NCBI RefSeq assembly: GCF_003053845.1
Contig: NZ_QAYG01000001.1
Location: 626,078 to 690,077, forward strand
DNA: 64,000 nucleotides
Reading direction: 5' to 3'
Source of the DNA: Breoghania corrubedonensis
Lineage (GTDB): Bacteria; Pseudomonadota; Alphaproteobacteria; Rhizobiales; Stappiaceae
Shown here in pieces: positions 57,062 through 64,000 of the stretch. Made by a program: the position numbers and the translations under genes. Within the stretch, counting starts at the first letter, position 1. Each line of letters starts with the position of its first letter. The notes beneath the pieces were generated by a model. That model did no database searches and had not been told where the DNA came from. It worked only from the letters and a program-made list of their open reading frames with translations.

Positions 57062-58503
57062 CGAGCCCCGCTCCCCTGCAACAACAATCCTCGCGGCAGC
57101 CTCTCACGGATGCGCTCGAAACCGTTCTCGCCGCCCTTCGCACGCGGCTCGGTGAGCGCCTGTCCACCGCCCGCCCCGTGCGCGAGCAGCATGGCCAGGA
57201 TGCGAGCTATCTGCCGCCCCATCCGCCCGACGCCGTCGCCTTTCCCGAAAACGCCGACGAGGTCGCCTTCATCCTGTCCACCTGCCATGCCCATCGCGTT
57301 CCCGTTATCGCGTTCGGCACGGGCTCGTCCTGCGAGGGCCATGTGGCGGCGCTCAACGGCGGCATCTGTCTCGACACCTCGCGCATGAACGCCATCGGTC
57401 CGGTGAGCCCGGCCGACATGACCTGCGTGGTCGAGCCCGGCGTGACGCGCAAGATGCTAAACGCGCATCTGCGCGATACCGGCCTGTTCTTTCCCGTGGA
57501 CCCGGGGGCGGACGCCTCGATCGGCGGCATGATCTCGACGCGGGCCTCGGGCACGAACGCGGTGCGCTACGGCACGATGAAGGACCACGTCGTGTCGCTC
57601 GATGTGGTGCTGGCTGACGGCACCCGGCTTCGCACCGCGAGCGCCGCGCGCAAGTCCTCGGCCGGCTACAACCTGACCCAGATGTTCGTCGGCGCGGAGG
57701 GTACGCTGGGCGTCATCGTCTCCGCCACGATCCGCCTGCATCCGATCCCGGAGGCGACGGAGACCGCGCTGATCGCCTTTCCCTCCTCGTCCGCCGCGAT
57801 CGATTGCGCGATCGCCATTATGGGCTCCGGCCTGCCGATCGCGCGGATCGAATATCTCGACGACGTGCAGATCGCGGCGGTGGAGGCCTATTCGAAGCTC
57901 GGCCTGACGATCGGCGACACGCTCATTCTCGAATGCGCCGGCGACCCGCAGACCGTCGCCCGGCAGATGACCTGGATCATCGAAATCGCCGGCGATTTCG
58001 AACCGCTCGACGTGAAGACGGCGCAGAGCCCGGAAGACCGCGCCCGGATCTGGCAGGCCCGCCATGATGCCTGGTGGGCGGCCATCGCGCTGCGCCCGGG
58101 CGCCAAGGGCATTCCCACCGACAGTTGCGTTCCCGTATCGCGGATGGCCGAGGCGATTGCGCTCGCCCGAAGCGATTGCGCCGAACTCGGCGTCACCGCT
58201 CCGATCTGCGGCCATGTCGGCGACGGCAATTTCCATCTCTGCGTCGTCTTCGATCCCGACAACGCGCAGGAGAAGGCCAATGTCGACGAGCTTCTGGCGC
58301 GCCTGTCGCGCCGCGCCATCGCGCTTGGCGGCACGATCACCGGCGAGCACGGCATCGGCTACGGCAAGCGCGGCTACCTCGTCGAGGAATACGGCAGCGC
58401 CGGGATCCGCGCGATGGCGGCGATCAAGCGCGCGCTCGATCCGCGCGACATCCTGAATCCGGGAAAGATCATCGAGGCCAGCGACGCGCTGCCCTTCACC
58501 TGA
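57058..58503 (+). CDS. FAD-linked D-2-hydroxyacid dehydrogenase (GlcD/DLD family)
   Basis: 481 residues. The N-terminal PCMH-type FAD domain has FGTGSSCEGHVAALNGG, GADASIGGMISTRASGTNAVRYG and FVGAEGTLGVI. The C-terminal domain has HVGDGNFHLCVVF and TGEHGIGYGKRGYL, with the conserved metal-binding His residues. It would oxidise a D-2-hydroxy acid to the 2-oxoacid and pass electrons to a quinone or cytochrome. It overlaps the preceding gene by four bases (ATGA) and is followed by the L-specific enzyme, so both enantiomers of one substrate may be handled. Lactate, glycolate and phenyllactate are candidates; the sequence does not separate them. Confidence 0.9.
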   Translation: MTSPAPLQQQSSRQPLTDALETVLAALRTRLGERLSTARPVREQHGQDASYLPPHPPDAVAFPENADEVAFILSTCHAHRVPVIAFGTGSSCEGHVAALNGGICLDTSRMNAIGPVSPADMTCVVEPGVTRKMLNAHLRDTGLFFPVDPGADASIGGMISTRASGTNAVRYGTMKDHVVSLDVVLADGTRLRTASAARKSSAGYNLTQMFVGAEGTLGVIVSATIRLHPIPEATETALIAFPSSSAAIDCAIAIMGSGLPIARIEYLDDVQIAAVEAYSKLGLTIGDTLILECAGDPQTVARQMTWIIEIAGDFEPLDVKTAQSPEDRARIWQARHDAWWAAIALRPGAKGIPTDSCVPVSRMAEAIALARSDCAELGVTAPICGHVGDGNFHLCVVFDPDNAQEKANVDELLARLSRRAIALGGTITGEHGIGYGKRGYLVEEYGSAGIRAMAAIKRALDPRDILNPGKIIEASDALPFT

Positions 58504-58525
58504 GCGGGAGGAACGACGAAAAACG

Positions 58526-59776
58526 ATGAGACAACAGCCCCAATCGATCGCCGACTTCCGCGAGCAGGCGCGTCGCCGGCTTCCGCGTTTCGTCTTCGAT
58601 TTCATCGATGGCGGCAGCGGCAGCGAGAACACCCTGGCGGAGAACCGGTCCGCGCTCGACCGTCACCGTCTCGTCGGCCGCGCGCCGGTGGACGTGCAGG
58701 CCTGTTCGCAGTCCGTCACCCTGTTCGGTCGCGACTATTCAATGCCGGTGATCATCGGCCCCACCGGGCTGGCCGGGGCTGCCTGGCCGCGCGGCGACGT
58801 CGATCTGGCGCGCGCCGCCTCCAAGGCCGGCATCCCCTTCGTCATGAGCACGGCGGCGACAGCCACCATGGAGGAGGTGGCGGCCGCAGAGGCCGGCGCC
58901 AAGTGGTTCCAGCTCTACATCTTCAAGGACCGCGCGGTCAGCGCCCGGCTGATCGCAAAGGCCAAGGCGCTCGGCTTCAAGGCGCTGGAGGTCACGGTCG
59001 ACAACGCCATTCCCGGCCGCCGCCTGCGCGATGCGCGAAACGGCTTCTCCCTGCCGTTCCGCTGGACGCCTGCCAAGCTCGCGAGCCTCGCCGCTCATCC
59101 CGCATGGAGCATGCGCATGGCGCGTGCCGGAGCCCCCAGGCTGGAGGTCATGGCCGCCGAACTCGGCCTGGACGAGGCCGACACGATCGCCGAGCTGATG
59201 CAATCCCAGCTCGATCCTTCCGTCGGCTGGGAGGACATCAAGTGGGTGCGCGATGCCTGGGACGGACCGCTGATCGTCAAGGGAATGCTCGATCCCGGGC
59301 AGGTGGCGAAGGCGGTGGAGACCGGCGTCGACGGTCTCGTCATTTCCAACCACGGCGGACGGCAGCTCGACGGGGCCGTCGCCACGATCGACATCCTGGC
59401 CGAGTTCCGGGCCCAGGCCGGCTCCCGCCTGACGCTTCTCGTCGACAGCGGTTTCCGCACCGGCTCCGACATCGCGCGTGCGCTCGCGCTGGGGGCGGAC
59501 GCCGTGCAGGTCGGACGGGCCACGCTGTTCGCGCTGGCCGGCGGCGGCGAAGCCGGCGTGCGCCGGGCGCTCGACATCCTGAAGAGCGAGCTGGAAATCG
59601 CGCAGATGCTGATGGGCGCGCGCGCCATCCAGGATTTCGGCCCGGCGATGTTGCGCAGTCCCCGCCCGCTCAGGGCGCCTGGGACGGTGCCGGAGGCCGC
59701 CGCGATCATCCCCGCGGCACCGGCGGCTGGTCCGCTTTCCCTGGTCGCGGAAAAGCGGCAGGGCGTCCTGCCTTGA
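58526..59776 (+). CDS. FMN-dependent L-2-hydroxyacid dehydrogenase (lactate/mandelate type)
   Basis: 416 residues, a TIM-barrel FMN enzyme. The N-terminus has RRRLPRFVFDFIDGGSGSENTL. The catalytic His and substrate-binding Arg are in ISNHGGRQLDGAVATIDIL, preceded by IVKGMLDPGQVAKAVETGVDGL; landmarks SNHGGRQLDG and VKGMLDPG. LVDSGFRTGSDIARALALGADAVQVGR binds the FMN phosphate (landmark DSGFRTGSDIARAL). It oxidises L-2-hydroxy acids; lldD, mandelate dehydrogenase and glycolate oxidase are relatives. It starts 22 bases after the D-specific enzyme with GGGAGG upstream. Confidence 0.92.
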   Translation: MRQQPQSIADFREQARRRLPRFVFDFIDGGSGSENTLAENRSALDRHRLVGRAPVDVQACSQSVTLFGRDYSMPVIIGPTGLAGAAWPRGDVDLARAASKAGIPFVMSTAATATMEEVAAAEAGAKWFQLYIFKDRAVSARLIAKAKALGFKALEVTVDNAIPGRRLRDARNGFSLPFRWTPAKLASLAAHPAWSMRMARAGAPRLEVMAAELGLDEADTIAELMQSQLDPSVGWEDIKWVRDAWDGPLIVKGMLDPGQVAKAVETGVDGLVISNHGGRQLDGAVATIDILAEFRAQAGSRLTLLVDSGFRTGSDIARALALGADAVQVGRATLFALAGGGEAGVRRALDILKSELEIAQMLMGARAIQDFGPAMLRSPRPLRAPGTVPEAAAIIPAAPAAGPLSLVAEKRQGVLP

Positions 59777-59855
59777 TCCCGGCTCTGCAATGCCTGGGAC
59801 ACGAACGATAACGACAAACCTTCCAGCAAAAGAACGCCACAGAGGAACAGACAAG

Positions 59856-60854
59856 ATGTTTCGGCAAAAATTGGCCGCATGCGCCGCAGCCGCGCTCCTG
59901 ACGATGACCGGTCTGCCCGGCCTGAACCACCTGAACAACCTGAACGCCTGGGCCGGCGAGATGACGAACGTCGCCATCACCTACATCGTCGATCACCCGG
60001 CGATCGACGCCGCACGCAAGGGCGTGATCGATGAACTGGCGGAGGCCGGCTACAAGGAGGGCGAGACGCTGACGCTTCACGTTCAGAGCGCGCAAGGGTC
60101 CATGCCCACCCAGCTTCAGATCGCGAAGAAGTTCGCCGGCATGCGGCCCGACCTGCTGGTGGCCATCTCCACCCCCTCCGCCCAAGCCCTGCAAAGCGCG
60201 GCCGACGGCAAGATCCCCATCGTCTTTTCCGCGGTGACCGATCCGGTTGGGAGCAAGCTCGTCAAAAGCATGGAGGCGCCCGGCGGCAACATAACCGGCA
60301 CGAGCGACCAGCAGCCCTTCGGCCCGACCCTGAAGCTGATCAAGAGGCTCGTGCCTGAGGCCAAGAAACTCGGCGTCATCTACAATGCGGGCGAAGCCAA
60401 TTCCGTTGCCCAGGTCGAGGCTCTGAAAGCCGCACTCGCCGATTACGGCCTGGAACTGGAGGAGAGCACCGCCTCCCAGACCGCGATGGTCCCCGACGCC
60501 GCCCTCAGCCTCGCCGGGCGCGCGGACGTCATCCTGATCCCCACCGACAGCACCGTGGTGGCGGCGATCGAGAGCGTGGTGAATGTCGGCCGCAAGGCCA
60601 AGGTGCCGGTCTTCGCCAGCGACACCGATTCTGTGAAGCGCGGGGCGCTGGCCGCCCTCGGCTTCGACTACTACAAGCTCGGCCGGCTGACGGGCAAGAT
60701 GGCGGTGCGCATCCTCAAGGGCGAGAGCCCGGCGGCGATCCCGGTGGGCGTACTCGACACCCAGGATCTCTACCTGAACAAGACCTCGGCGGCCGCCATG
60801 GGCGTTGCGGTTCCCGACGACCTGCTGGAAACCGCCACGAAAGTGATCGAATAA
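59856..60854 (+). CDS. ABC transporter substrate-binding protein, TrpX-like (ABC_sub_bind)
   Basis: 332 residues from the ATG with AGAGGAACAG upstream; an in-frame extension to 59790 has no signal. A signal peptide (CAAAALLTMTGLPGL, then NAWAG) precedes the mature domain. It is of the ABC_sub_bind type: ITYIVDHPAIDAARKGVIDELAEAGY, ISTPSAQALQSAADGKIPIVFSAVTDPVG (landmark PSAQALQSAADGKIPIVFSA) and TSDQQPFGPTLKLIKRLVP. Relatives serve TrpXYZ tryptophan importers and uncharacterised systems. With its neighbours it probably brings an aromatic or hydroxy acid into the cell. Confidence 0.88.
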   Translation: MFRQKLAACAAAALLTMTGLPGLNHLNNLNAWAGEMTNVAITYIVDHPAIDAARKGVIDELAEAGYKEGETLTLHVQSAQGSMPTQLQIAKKFAGMRPDLLVAISTPSAQALQSAADGKIPIVFSAVTDPVGSKLVKSMEAPGGNITGTSDQQPFGPTLKLIKRLVPEAKKLGVIYNAGEANSVAQVEALKAALADYGLELEESTASQTAMVPDAALSLAGRADVILIPTDSTVVAAIESVVNVGRKAKVPVFASDTDSVKRGALAALGFDYYKLGRLTGKMAVRILKGESPAAIPVGVLDTQDLYLNKTSAAAMGVAVPDDLLETATKVIE

Positions 60855-60855
60855 G

Positions 60856-61788
60856 ATGAGTGCGCTCGCCATTTCGGGAGCCCTGGAAGCGGGGCTTCTC
60901 TTCTCGCTGGTCGCACTGGGGGTCTATCTCTCCTTTCGCGTCCTCAATTTTCCCGATCTGACGGTCGACGGCAGCTTTCCCCTGGGGGCCGCCGCCACCG
61001 CCGTCGCCATCGTCAACGGCGTGAACCCCTTCCTGGCCACGGCCATCGGGATGCTCGCCGGGGGCGCGGCCGGCCTCGTCTCCGGCATCCTCAATGTCCG
61101 CTTCCGCATTCTCAACCTGCTGGCCGGCATCCTGACCATGGTCGCCCTCTACTCGATCAACCTGCGGGTGATGGGGCGCCCGAACATCTCGCTCTATGGC
61201 GAGACGACTATCTTCACGCCCTTCGAGACGCTGCTCGATTTCGGCATCTGGACCAATTGCGCGGTGCTTCTGTTCATCGCGGTGGCGATGAAATTCCTCG
61301 TCGACTGGTTTCTCTCCACCCAGATCGGGCTGGCGTTGCGTGCCAGCGGCGAGAACCCGGTCATGGCGCGCGCGCAGTCGGTCGGCAACGGACGGATGAC
61401 CCTGATCGGCATAACGCTCAGCAACGCGCTCGTCGGCCTGGCGGGCTCGCTGTTCGCCCAGAGCCAGGGCATGGCCGACGTCTCCATGGGCATCGGCACG
61501 ATCGTCACCGGCCTCGCCGCCCTGATCATCGGCGAGACCCTGCTCGGCTCGATCAAGGTGGTGTGGGCGACGCTCGGGTGCCTGATCGGCTCGGTTCTCT
61601 ACCGTTTCTTCATCGCCGCGGCGCTGAACGCGGGGTTTTTGGGCATCCAGGCGCAGGACCTGAACCTTGTCACCGCCGTCGTCGTCGCCGTCGCCGTCGT
61701 CCTGTCCCAGGCCCGGCGCAACAGCCGGTTCAGGCTGTGGCCGGCGCTGCGCCGCGCCCTAACCGCCCCGCAACCGCAGAAAGGATAA
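60856..61788 (+). CDS. ABC transporter permease, TrpY-like (BPD_transp_2)
   Basis: 310 residues with about eight hydrophobic segments. The sequence VYLSFRVLNFPDLTVDGSFPLGAAATAVAI (landmark FRVLNFPDLTVDGSFPLGA) is very characteristic of the permease that pairs with ABC_sub_bind proteins, as is GLAALIIGETLLGSIKVVWATLGCLIGSVLYR (landmark GETLLGSIKVVWATLGC). It begins one base after the binding-protein stop region and ends four bases before the ATPase start. It is an inner-membrane component of the importer. Confidence 0.92.
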   Translation: MSALAISGALEAGLLFSLVALGVYLSFRVLNFPDLTVDGSFPLGAAATAVAIVNGVNPFLATAIGMLAGGAAGLVSGILNVRFRILNLLAGILTMVALYSINLRVMGRPNISLYGETTIFTPFETLLDFGIWTNCAVLLFIAVAMKFLVDWFLSTQIGLALRASGENPVMARAQSVGNGRMTLIGITLSNALVGLAGSLFAQSQGMADVSMGIGTIVTGLAALIIGETLLGSIKVVWATLGCLIGSVLYRFFIAAALNAGFLGIQAQDLNLVTAVVVAVAVVLSQARRNSRFRLWPALRRALTAPQPQKG

Positions 61789-61792
61789 GCCC

Positions 61793-62590
61793 ATGCTGAG
61801 CGTCTGCGACGCACACGTCACCTTCAATCCCGGAACCCCGCTGGCGGTGCCGGCCCTGCGCGGCGTCGATCTCGACATCGAGGCGGGGGAATTCGTGACG
61901 GTGATCGGCACCAACGGGGCCGGCAAGTCGACGCTTTTGTCGGCGGTCGCCGGCGATGTCCGCCTCGATCGCGGCGGCGTCTATATCGACGGCCATGACG
62001 TGACCGCCTGGCCGACCGAGCAGCGCGCCGCGATGATCGGCCGGGTGTTCCAGGAGCCCCGGGCGGGGACCTGCTCTTCGCTGACGGTGGAGGAAAACCT
62101 GGCGCTGGCAGCGAGCCGGGGCGGGCGCCGGGGCCTTCGCACCGCGCTCGGCCGGGGCAGTGAGCGCCGCCGGCTGGCCGATCAGGTCGCCCGGCTTGGA
62201 ATGGGGCTGGAAGACCGGCTCGGCGCGTTGGCGGGGACCCTTTCCGGCGGCCAGCGGCAGGCGCTCAGCCTGCTCATGGCGACCCTTCTGCCGATGAAGA
62301 TCCTGATCCTGGACGAGCACACCGCGGCGCTCGATCCAGGTGCTGCGGCCACCGTTCTGGATCTGTCGGCGGAGATCACCGGCGAGCAGCGGCTGACGAC
62401 GCTCATGGTGACCCACAGCATGCGCAACTCGCTCGATTTCGGCACCCGCACCATCATGATGAACGCGGGCCGCATCCTGCTCGACATCCACGGCGACAAG
62501 CGCAAGGACTATGACGTTCCCGACCTGCTCGACCTGTTCAAGAAAACCACCGGCAGCGCGGTAGAGGACGATCAGCTCGTGCTGGCCTGA
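61793..62590 (+). CDS. ABC transporter ATP-binding protein, TrpZ-like
   Basis: 265 residues. Walker A is GTNGAGKSTLLSAVAG, the signature is LAGTLSGGQRQALSLLMATL, Walker B is ILILDEHTAALDPG with the DEHTAALDP form typical of this importer class, and the switch His is in LMVTHSMRNSLDFG. It completes the import system with the two upstream genes. The last cluster gene in this direction; a GC-rich spacer with a hairpin follows before the minus-strand YciI-like gene. Confidence 0.92.
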   Translation: MLSVCDAHVTFNPGTPLAVPALRGVDLDIEAGEFVTVIGTNGAGKSTLLSAVAGDVRLDRGGVYIDGHDVTAWPTEQRAAMIGRVFQEPRAGTCSSLTVEENLALAASRGGRRGLRTALGRGSERRRLADQVARLGMGLEDRLGALAGTLSGGQRQALSLLMATLLPMKILILDEHTAALDPGAAATVLDLSAEITGEQRLTTLMVTHSMRNSLDFGTRTIMMNAGRILLDIHGDKRKDYDVPDLLDLFKKTTGSAVEDDQLVLA

Positions 62591-62749
62591 TTGCCCTGAG
62601 ATCCGGCGGGCAGGGCTGTTTCGGAGCGGGCCCGTTTCAGGCCGGGACAAGGGCGCGCTTCCACTTCAGCCGGAGCGATGCTCGCCGCTCACCTCGCAAG
62701 AAGCGAGCGGGGAAGAACTCTCGCGGAGGCGGAGAAACCGAAAAGCCTA

Positions 62750-62775
62750 CCCCCCTCTCCCGTGGGAGAAGGGGG
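62750..62775. repeat. REP-like intergenic hairpin
   Basis: CCCCCTCTCCC pairs with GGGAGAAGGGGG, leaving one bulge and a very tight GT turn. The composition resembles dispersed CCCCTCTCCC / GGGAGAGGGG intergenic repeats seen in several alphaproteobacteria. It lies between the importer genes and the YciI-like gene; no T-run on either side. Confidence 0.45.
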
Positions 62776-62830
62776 AAGGGTCGCGGTTCCCTTGAAGCAG
62801 GAAAGACCTCGCCTGATCTCCCGGCCTTGC

Positions 62831-63166
62831 TCAGGCGAGGGCGGCCTGCTCGCGCTCCAGCTCCCTCATCAGCAGGCCCGGCGGATTTTCCGGCACCATC
62901 TGGCGCAGGCGACTGACGCTGAGTTCGGCGAACAGGCCGGCGCGCGCATAGGGTTCGGCTCCCAGGAACGCGTCGACCTCCGCCCGGGTGTCGAAGGACA
63001 GGACCATGAGACTTCCGATCACCTTGGTTCCGTCGTCATCCTGCAGCGGGCCGCCGAACGCGACACGGTCGCCGTTGGCGATCATGTATTCCAGATGTTC
63101 CGCCCGCGTGCGCTGGCGCAAATCGCCCGCATCCGGCCGGTCGATACAATGGACAACGAATGGCAT
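62831..63166 (-). CDS. YciI-like dimeric alpha/beta-barrel protein
   Basis: 111 residues from MPFVVHCIDRPDAGDLR, with GGGGAACAGACC upstream; the longer frame is not supported. It has the YciI fold: HLEYMIANGDRVAFGGPLQDDDG, with the conserved His in RAEHLEY and GGP motif, and YARAGLFAELSV. Proteins of this group include muconolactone-isomerase-like and DGPF-domain enzymes; the actual reaction here is unknown. It is divergent from marR with a shared intergenic region of about 130 bases carrying the dyad. Confidence 0.87.
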   Translation of the reverse strand: MPFVVHCIDRPDAGDLRQRTRAEHLEYMIANGDRVAFGGPLQDDDGTKVIGSLMVLSFDTRAEVDAFLGAEPYARAGLFAELSVSRLRQMVPENPPGLLMRELEREQAALA

Positions 63167-63289
63167 GGTCTGTTCCCCTGTTTGCGTGTCATTGCCGCTT
63201 GCGATGGGCGTTTCCTCCGCGTGCCATGGGGCCCTGTTGCGGGTCTTGCGTGGCACAAGCTGTTGCCATACGTGATTAAAGAGGATATG

Positions 63290-63304
63290 ATTGCAATATG
63301 CAAT
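63290..63304. promoter_or_regulatory. MarR-type operator over the marR start codon
   Basis: ATTGCA-ATA-TGCAAT, a perfect 6-bp inverted repeat with a 3-base spacer. The marR start ATG (63298-63300) lies inside it, so binding would block its own translation start or transcription, consistent with autorepression. The same repeat occurs upstream of the cluster at 54704-54720. Confidence 0.65.
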
Positions 63305-63891
63305 TATATAGCAATAAAAACCAGGGCCCGGATGGAAACGACCTGTCCGAAGATGCCCCTGAACCGGATGAGTCCTCCGCGTCGCAGCAGGCGGCGGCGT
63401 TGCAGCTCGAGGCCTGGCTGCCCTATCGGCTGTTCCGCGTCTCCGTTCGCATCGCCGACGTGCTCAATGCCTTCTATGGGCCCAAATTCGGATTTTCCCG
63501 CTCCGCCTGGCGCACCATGGCGATCGTTGCCAACCGGCCCGGCGTCAGCGTCAAGGAGATCTGCCAGGCCGGCGGGCTCGACCAGTTCACGATTTCGCGC
63601 GCCATCCGGCAACTGGTGGAACTCGGCTATGCCCGCCGCCAGACCGGCCGCACCGACCGGCGCTACGCGGCGATCGAACTGACGCAAAGCGGCTGGGAGG
63701 CCTTCACGGAGATCTCCGATCTGGCGCAGCGGCTCGAACGGGAACTGACCGACGCGGTCTCGAAGGACGAACTCGCCGTTCTCGACACCATTCTCACCAA
63801 GCTCGACAACGCCAGCGCGGGCATCATGGCGCGCGGCTGGAGGGGCGTGCGGGAGAGCACGGAAACGGACGGAGAGGCATCCGGCACGTAA
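63298..63891 (+). CDS. MarR-family transcriptional regulator
   Basis: 197 residues. The N-terminal 40 residues are acidic and polar; then comes the winged helix: FSRSAWRTMAIVANRPGVSVKEICQAGGLDQFTISRAIRQLVELGYARRQ (landmarks SVKEICQAGGLDQFTISRAI and LVELGYARRQTG), and the wing RTDRRYAAIELT. It would bind a palindrome as a dimer and release it upon ligand binding. The start codon is ATG at 63298, within the dyad; no Shine-Dalgarno is conspicuous apart from AAAGAGGATATG about 16 bases upstream. Probable regulator of the 55088-62590 genes. Confidence 0.9.
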   Translation: MQLYSNKNQGPDGNDLSEDAPEPDESSASQQAAALQLEAWLPYRLFRVSVRIADVLNAFYGPKFGFSRSAWRTMAIVANRPGVSVKEICQAGGLDQFTISRAIRQLVELGYARRQTGRTDRRYAAIELTQSGWEAFTEISDLAQRLERELTDAVSKDELAVLDTILTKLDNASAGIMARGWRGVRESTETDGEASGT

Positions 63892-64000
63892 CACCGACGG
63901 GCGAGCGAAAACGGGCCAACCGGAGCATGTTCCGATCGGATTTCATCGATCGGAATATTCTCAAGATATCGATCTGGGGCGGTTTCTTGTCGTTCAGGCA

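Noticed and set aside
1-64000. CRISPR array, rRNA operon or intact insertion sequence
   Set aside because: No regularly spaced repeats, no rRNA-like blocks and no transposase or integrase of normal length were seen; only the split helix-turn-helix remnant suggests mobile DNA.

Overview
This is about 64 kb of a GC-rich (roughly 60-65% by eye) alphaproteobacterial chromosome, most likely from the Hyphomicrobiales (Rhizobiales). Pointers are the infC...rpmI-rplT...pheS-pheT order, a short PutA divergent from an Lrp-type PutR, a form II CoxGSLM-like set, HrpB, MgsA-Glk and several methyl-accepting chemotaxis proteins with near-identical signalling tips. I cannot name a genus from the sequence alone. 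Most of the window is ordinary chromosomal backbone.

Layout, left to right. 1-4387: 3' end of mgsA, glk, hrpB and a small anchored protein. 4465-8177: putA (minus) divergent from putR (plus), for proline catabolism. 8297-11885: a ynjBCD-type ABC importer. 11944-12746: bfd-bfr iron storage pair (minus). 12968-18758: an SDR enzyme, an AT-rich spacer and two chemoreceptors. 18854-23492: a form II carbon-monoxide-dehydrogenase-like molybdenum hydroxylase (coxG-S-L-M, minus). 23747-27280: two RNA/SAM methyltransferases, a nucleoside-diphosphate-sugar-epimerase-like protein and an AhpD-like protein. 27291-36696 (all minus): MBL hydrolase, autotransporter, 1-Cys peroxiredoxin, lepA, a 31-residue peptide gene with its own terminator, a P-loop kinase, MepA and an alpha/beta hydrolase. 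36769-47602: a glycosyltransferase, then the translation block infC, rpmI, rplT and pheST, interrupted by LLM oxidoreductase, GST, Rieske oxygenase and methyltransferase genes. 47619-53254: M48 protease, a chemoreceptor co-translated with a small membrane protein, an orphan TRAP binding protein, msrA and a small membrane protein. 53651-53740: tRNA-Ser(GGA), followed by a gene-poor stretch with a broken helix-turn-helix gene, which looks like a decayed mobile-element junction.

The most unusual part is 54688-63891. An uncharacterised co-directional set encodes a SAM methyltransferase, a prephenate-dehydratase-like ACT protein, an FAD D-2-hydroxyacid dehydrogenase, an FMN L-2-hydroxyacid dehydrogenase and a TrpXYZ-like ABC importer. 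It is followed by a YciI-like protein divergent from a MarR regulator. The same inverted repeat, ATTGCA-N3-TGCAAT, lies over the marR start codon and again upstream of the first gene of the set, overlapping a TTGACA hexamer. This suggests one MarR regulon for uptake and oxidation of aromatic 2-hydroxy/2-oxo acids of the phenylpyruvate/phenyllactate type. The substrate is inference. The second notable item is the 31-codon gene at 34031-34126, with a near-perfect Shine-Dalgarno sequence and its own terminator.

All family assignments come from motifs read by eye; no database search was run.
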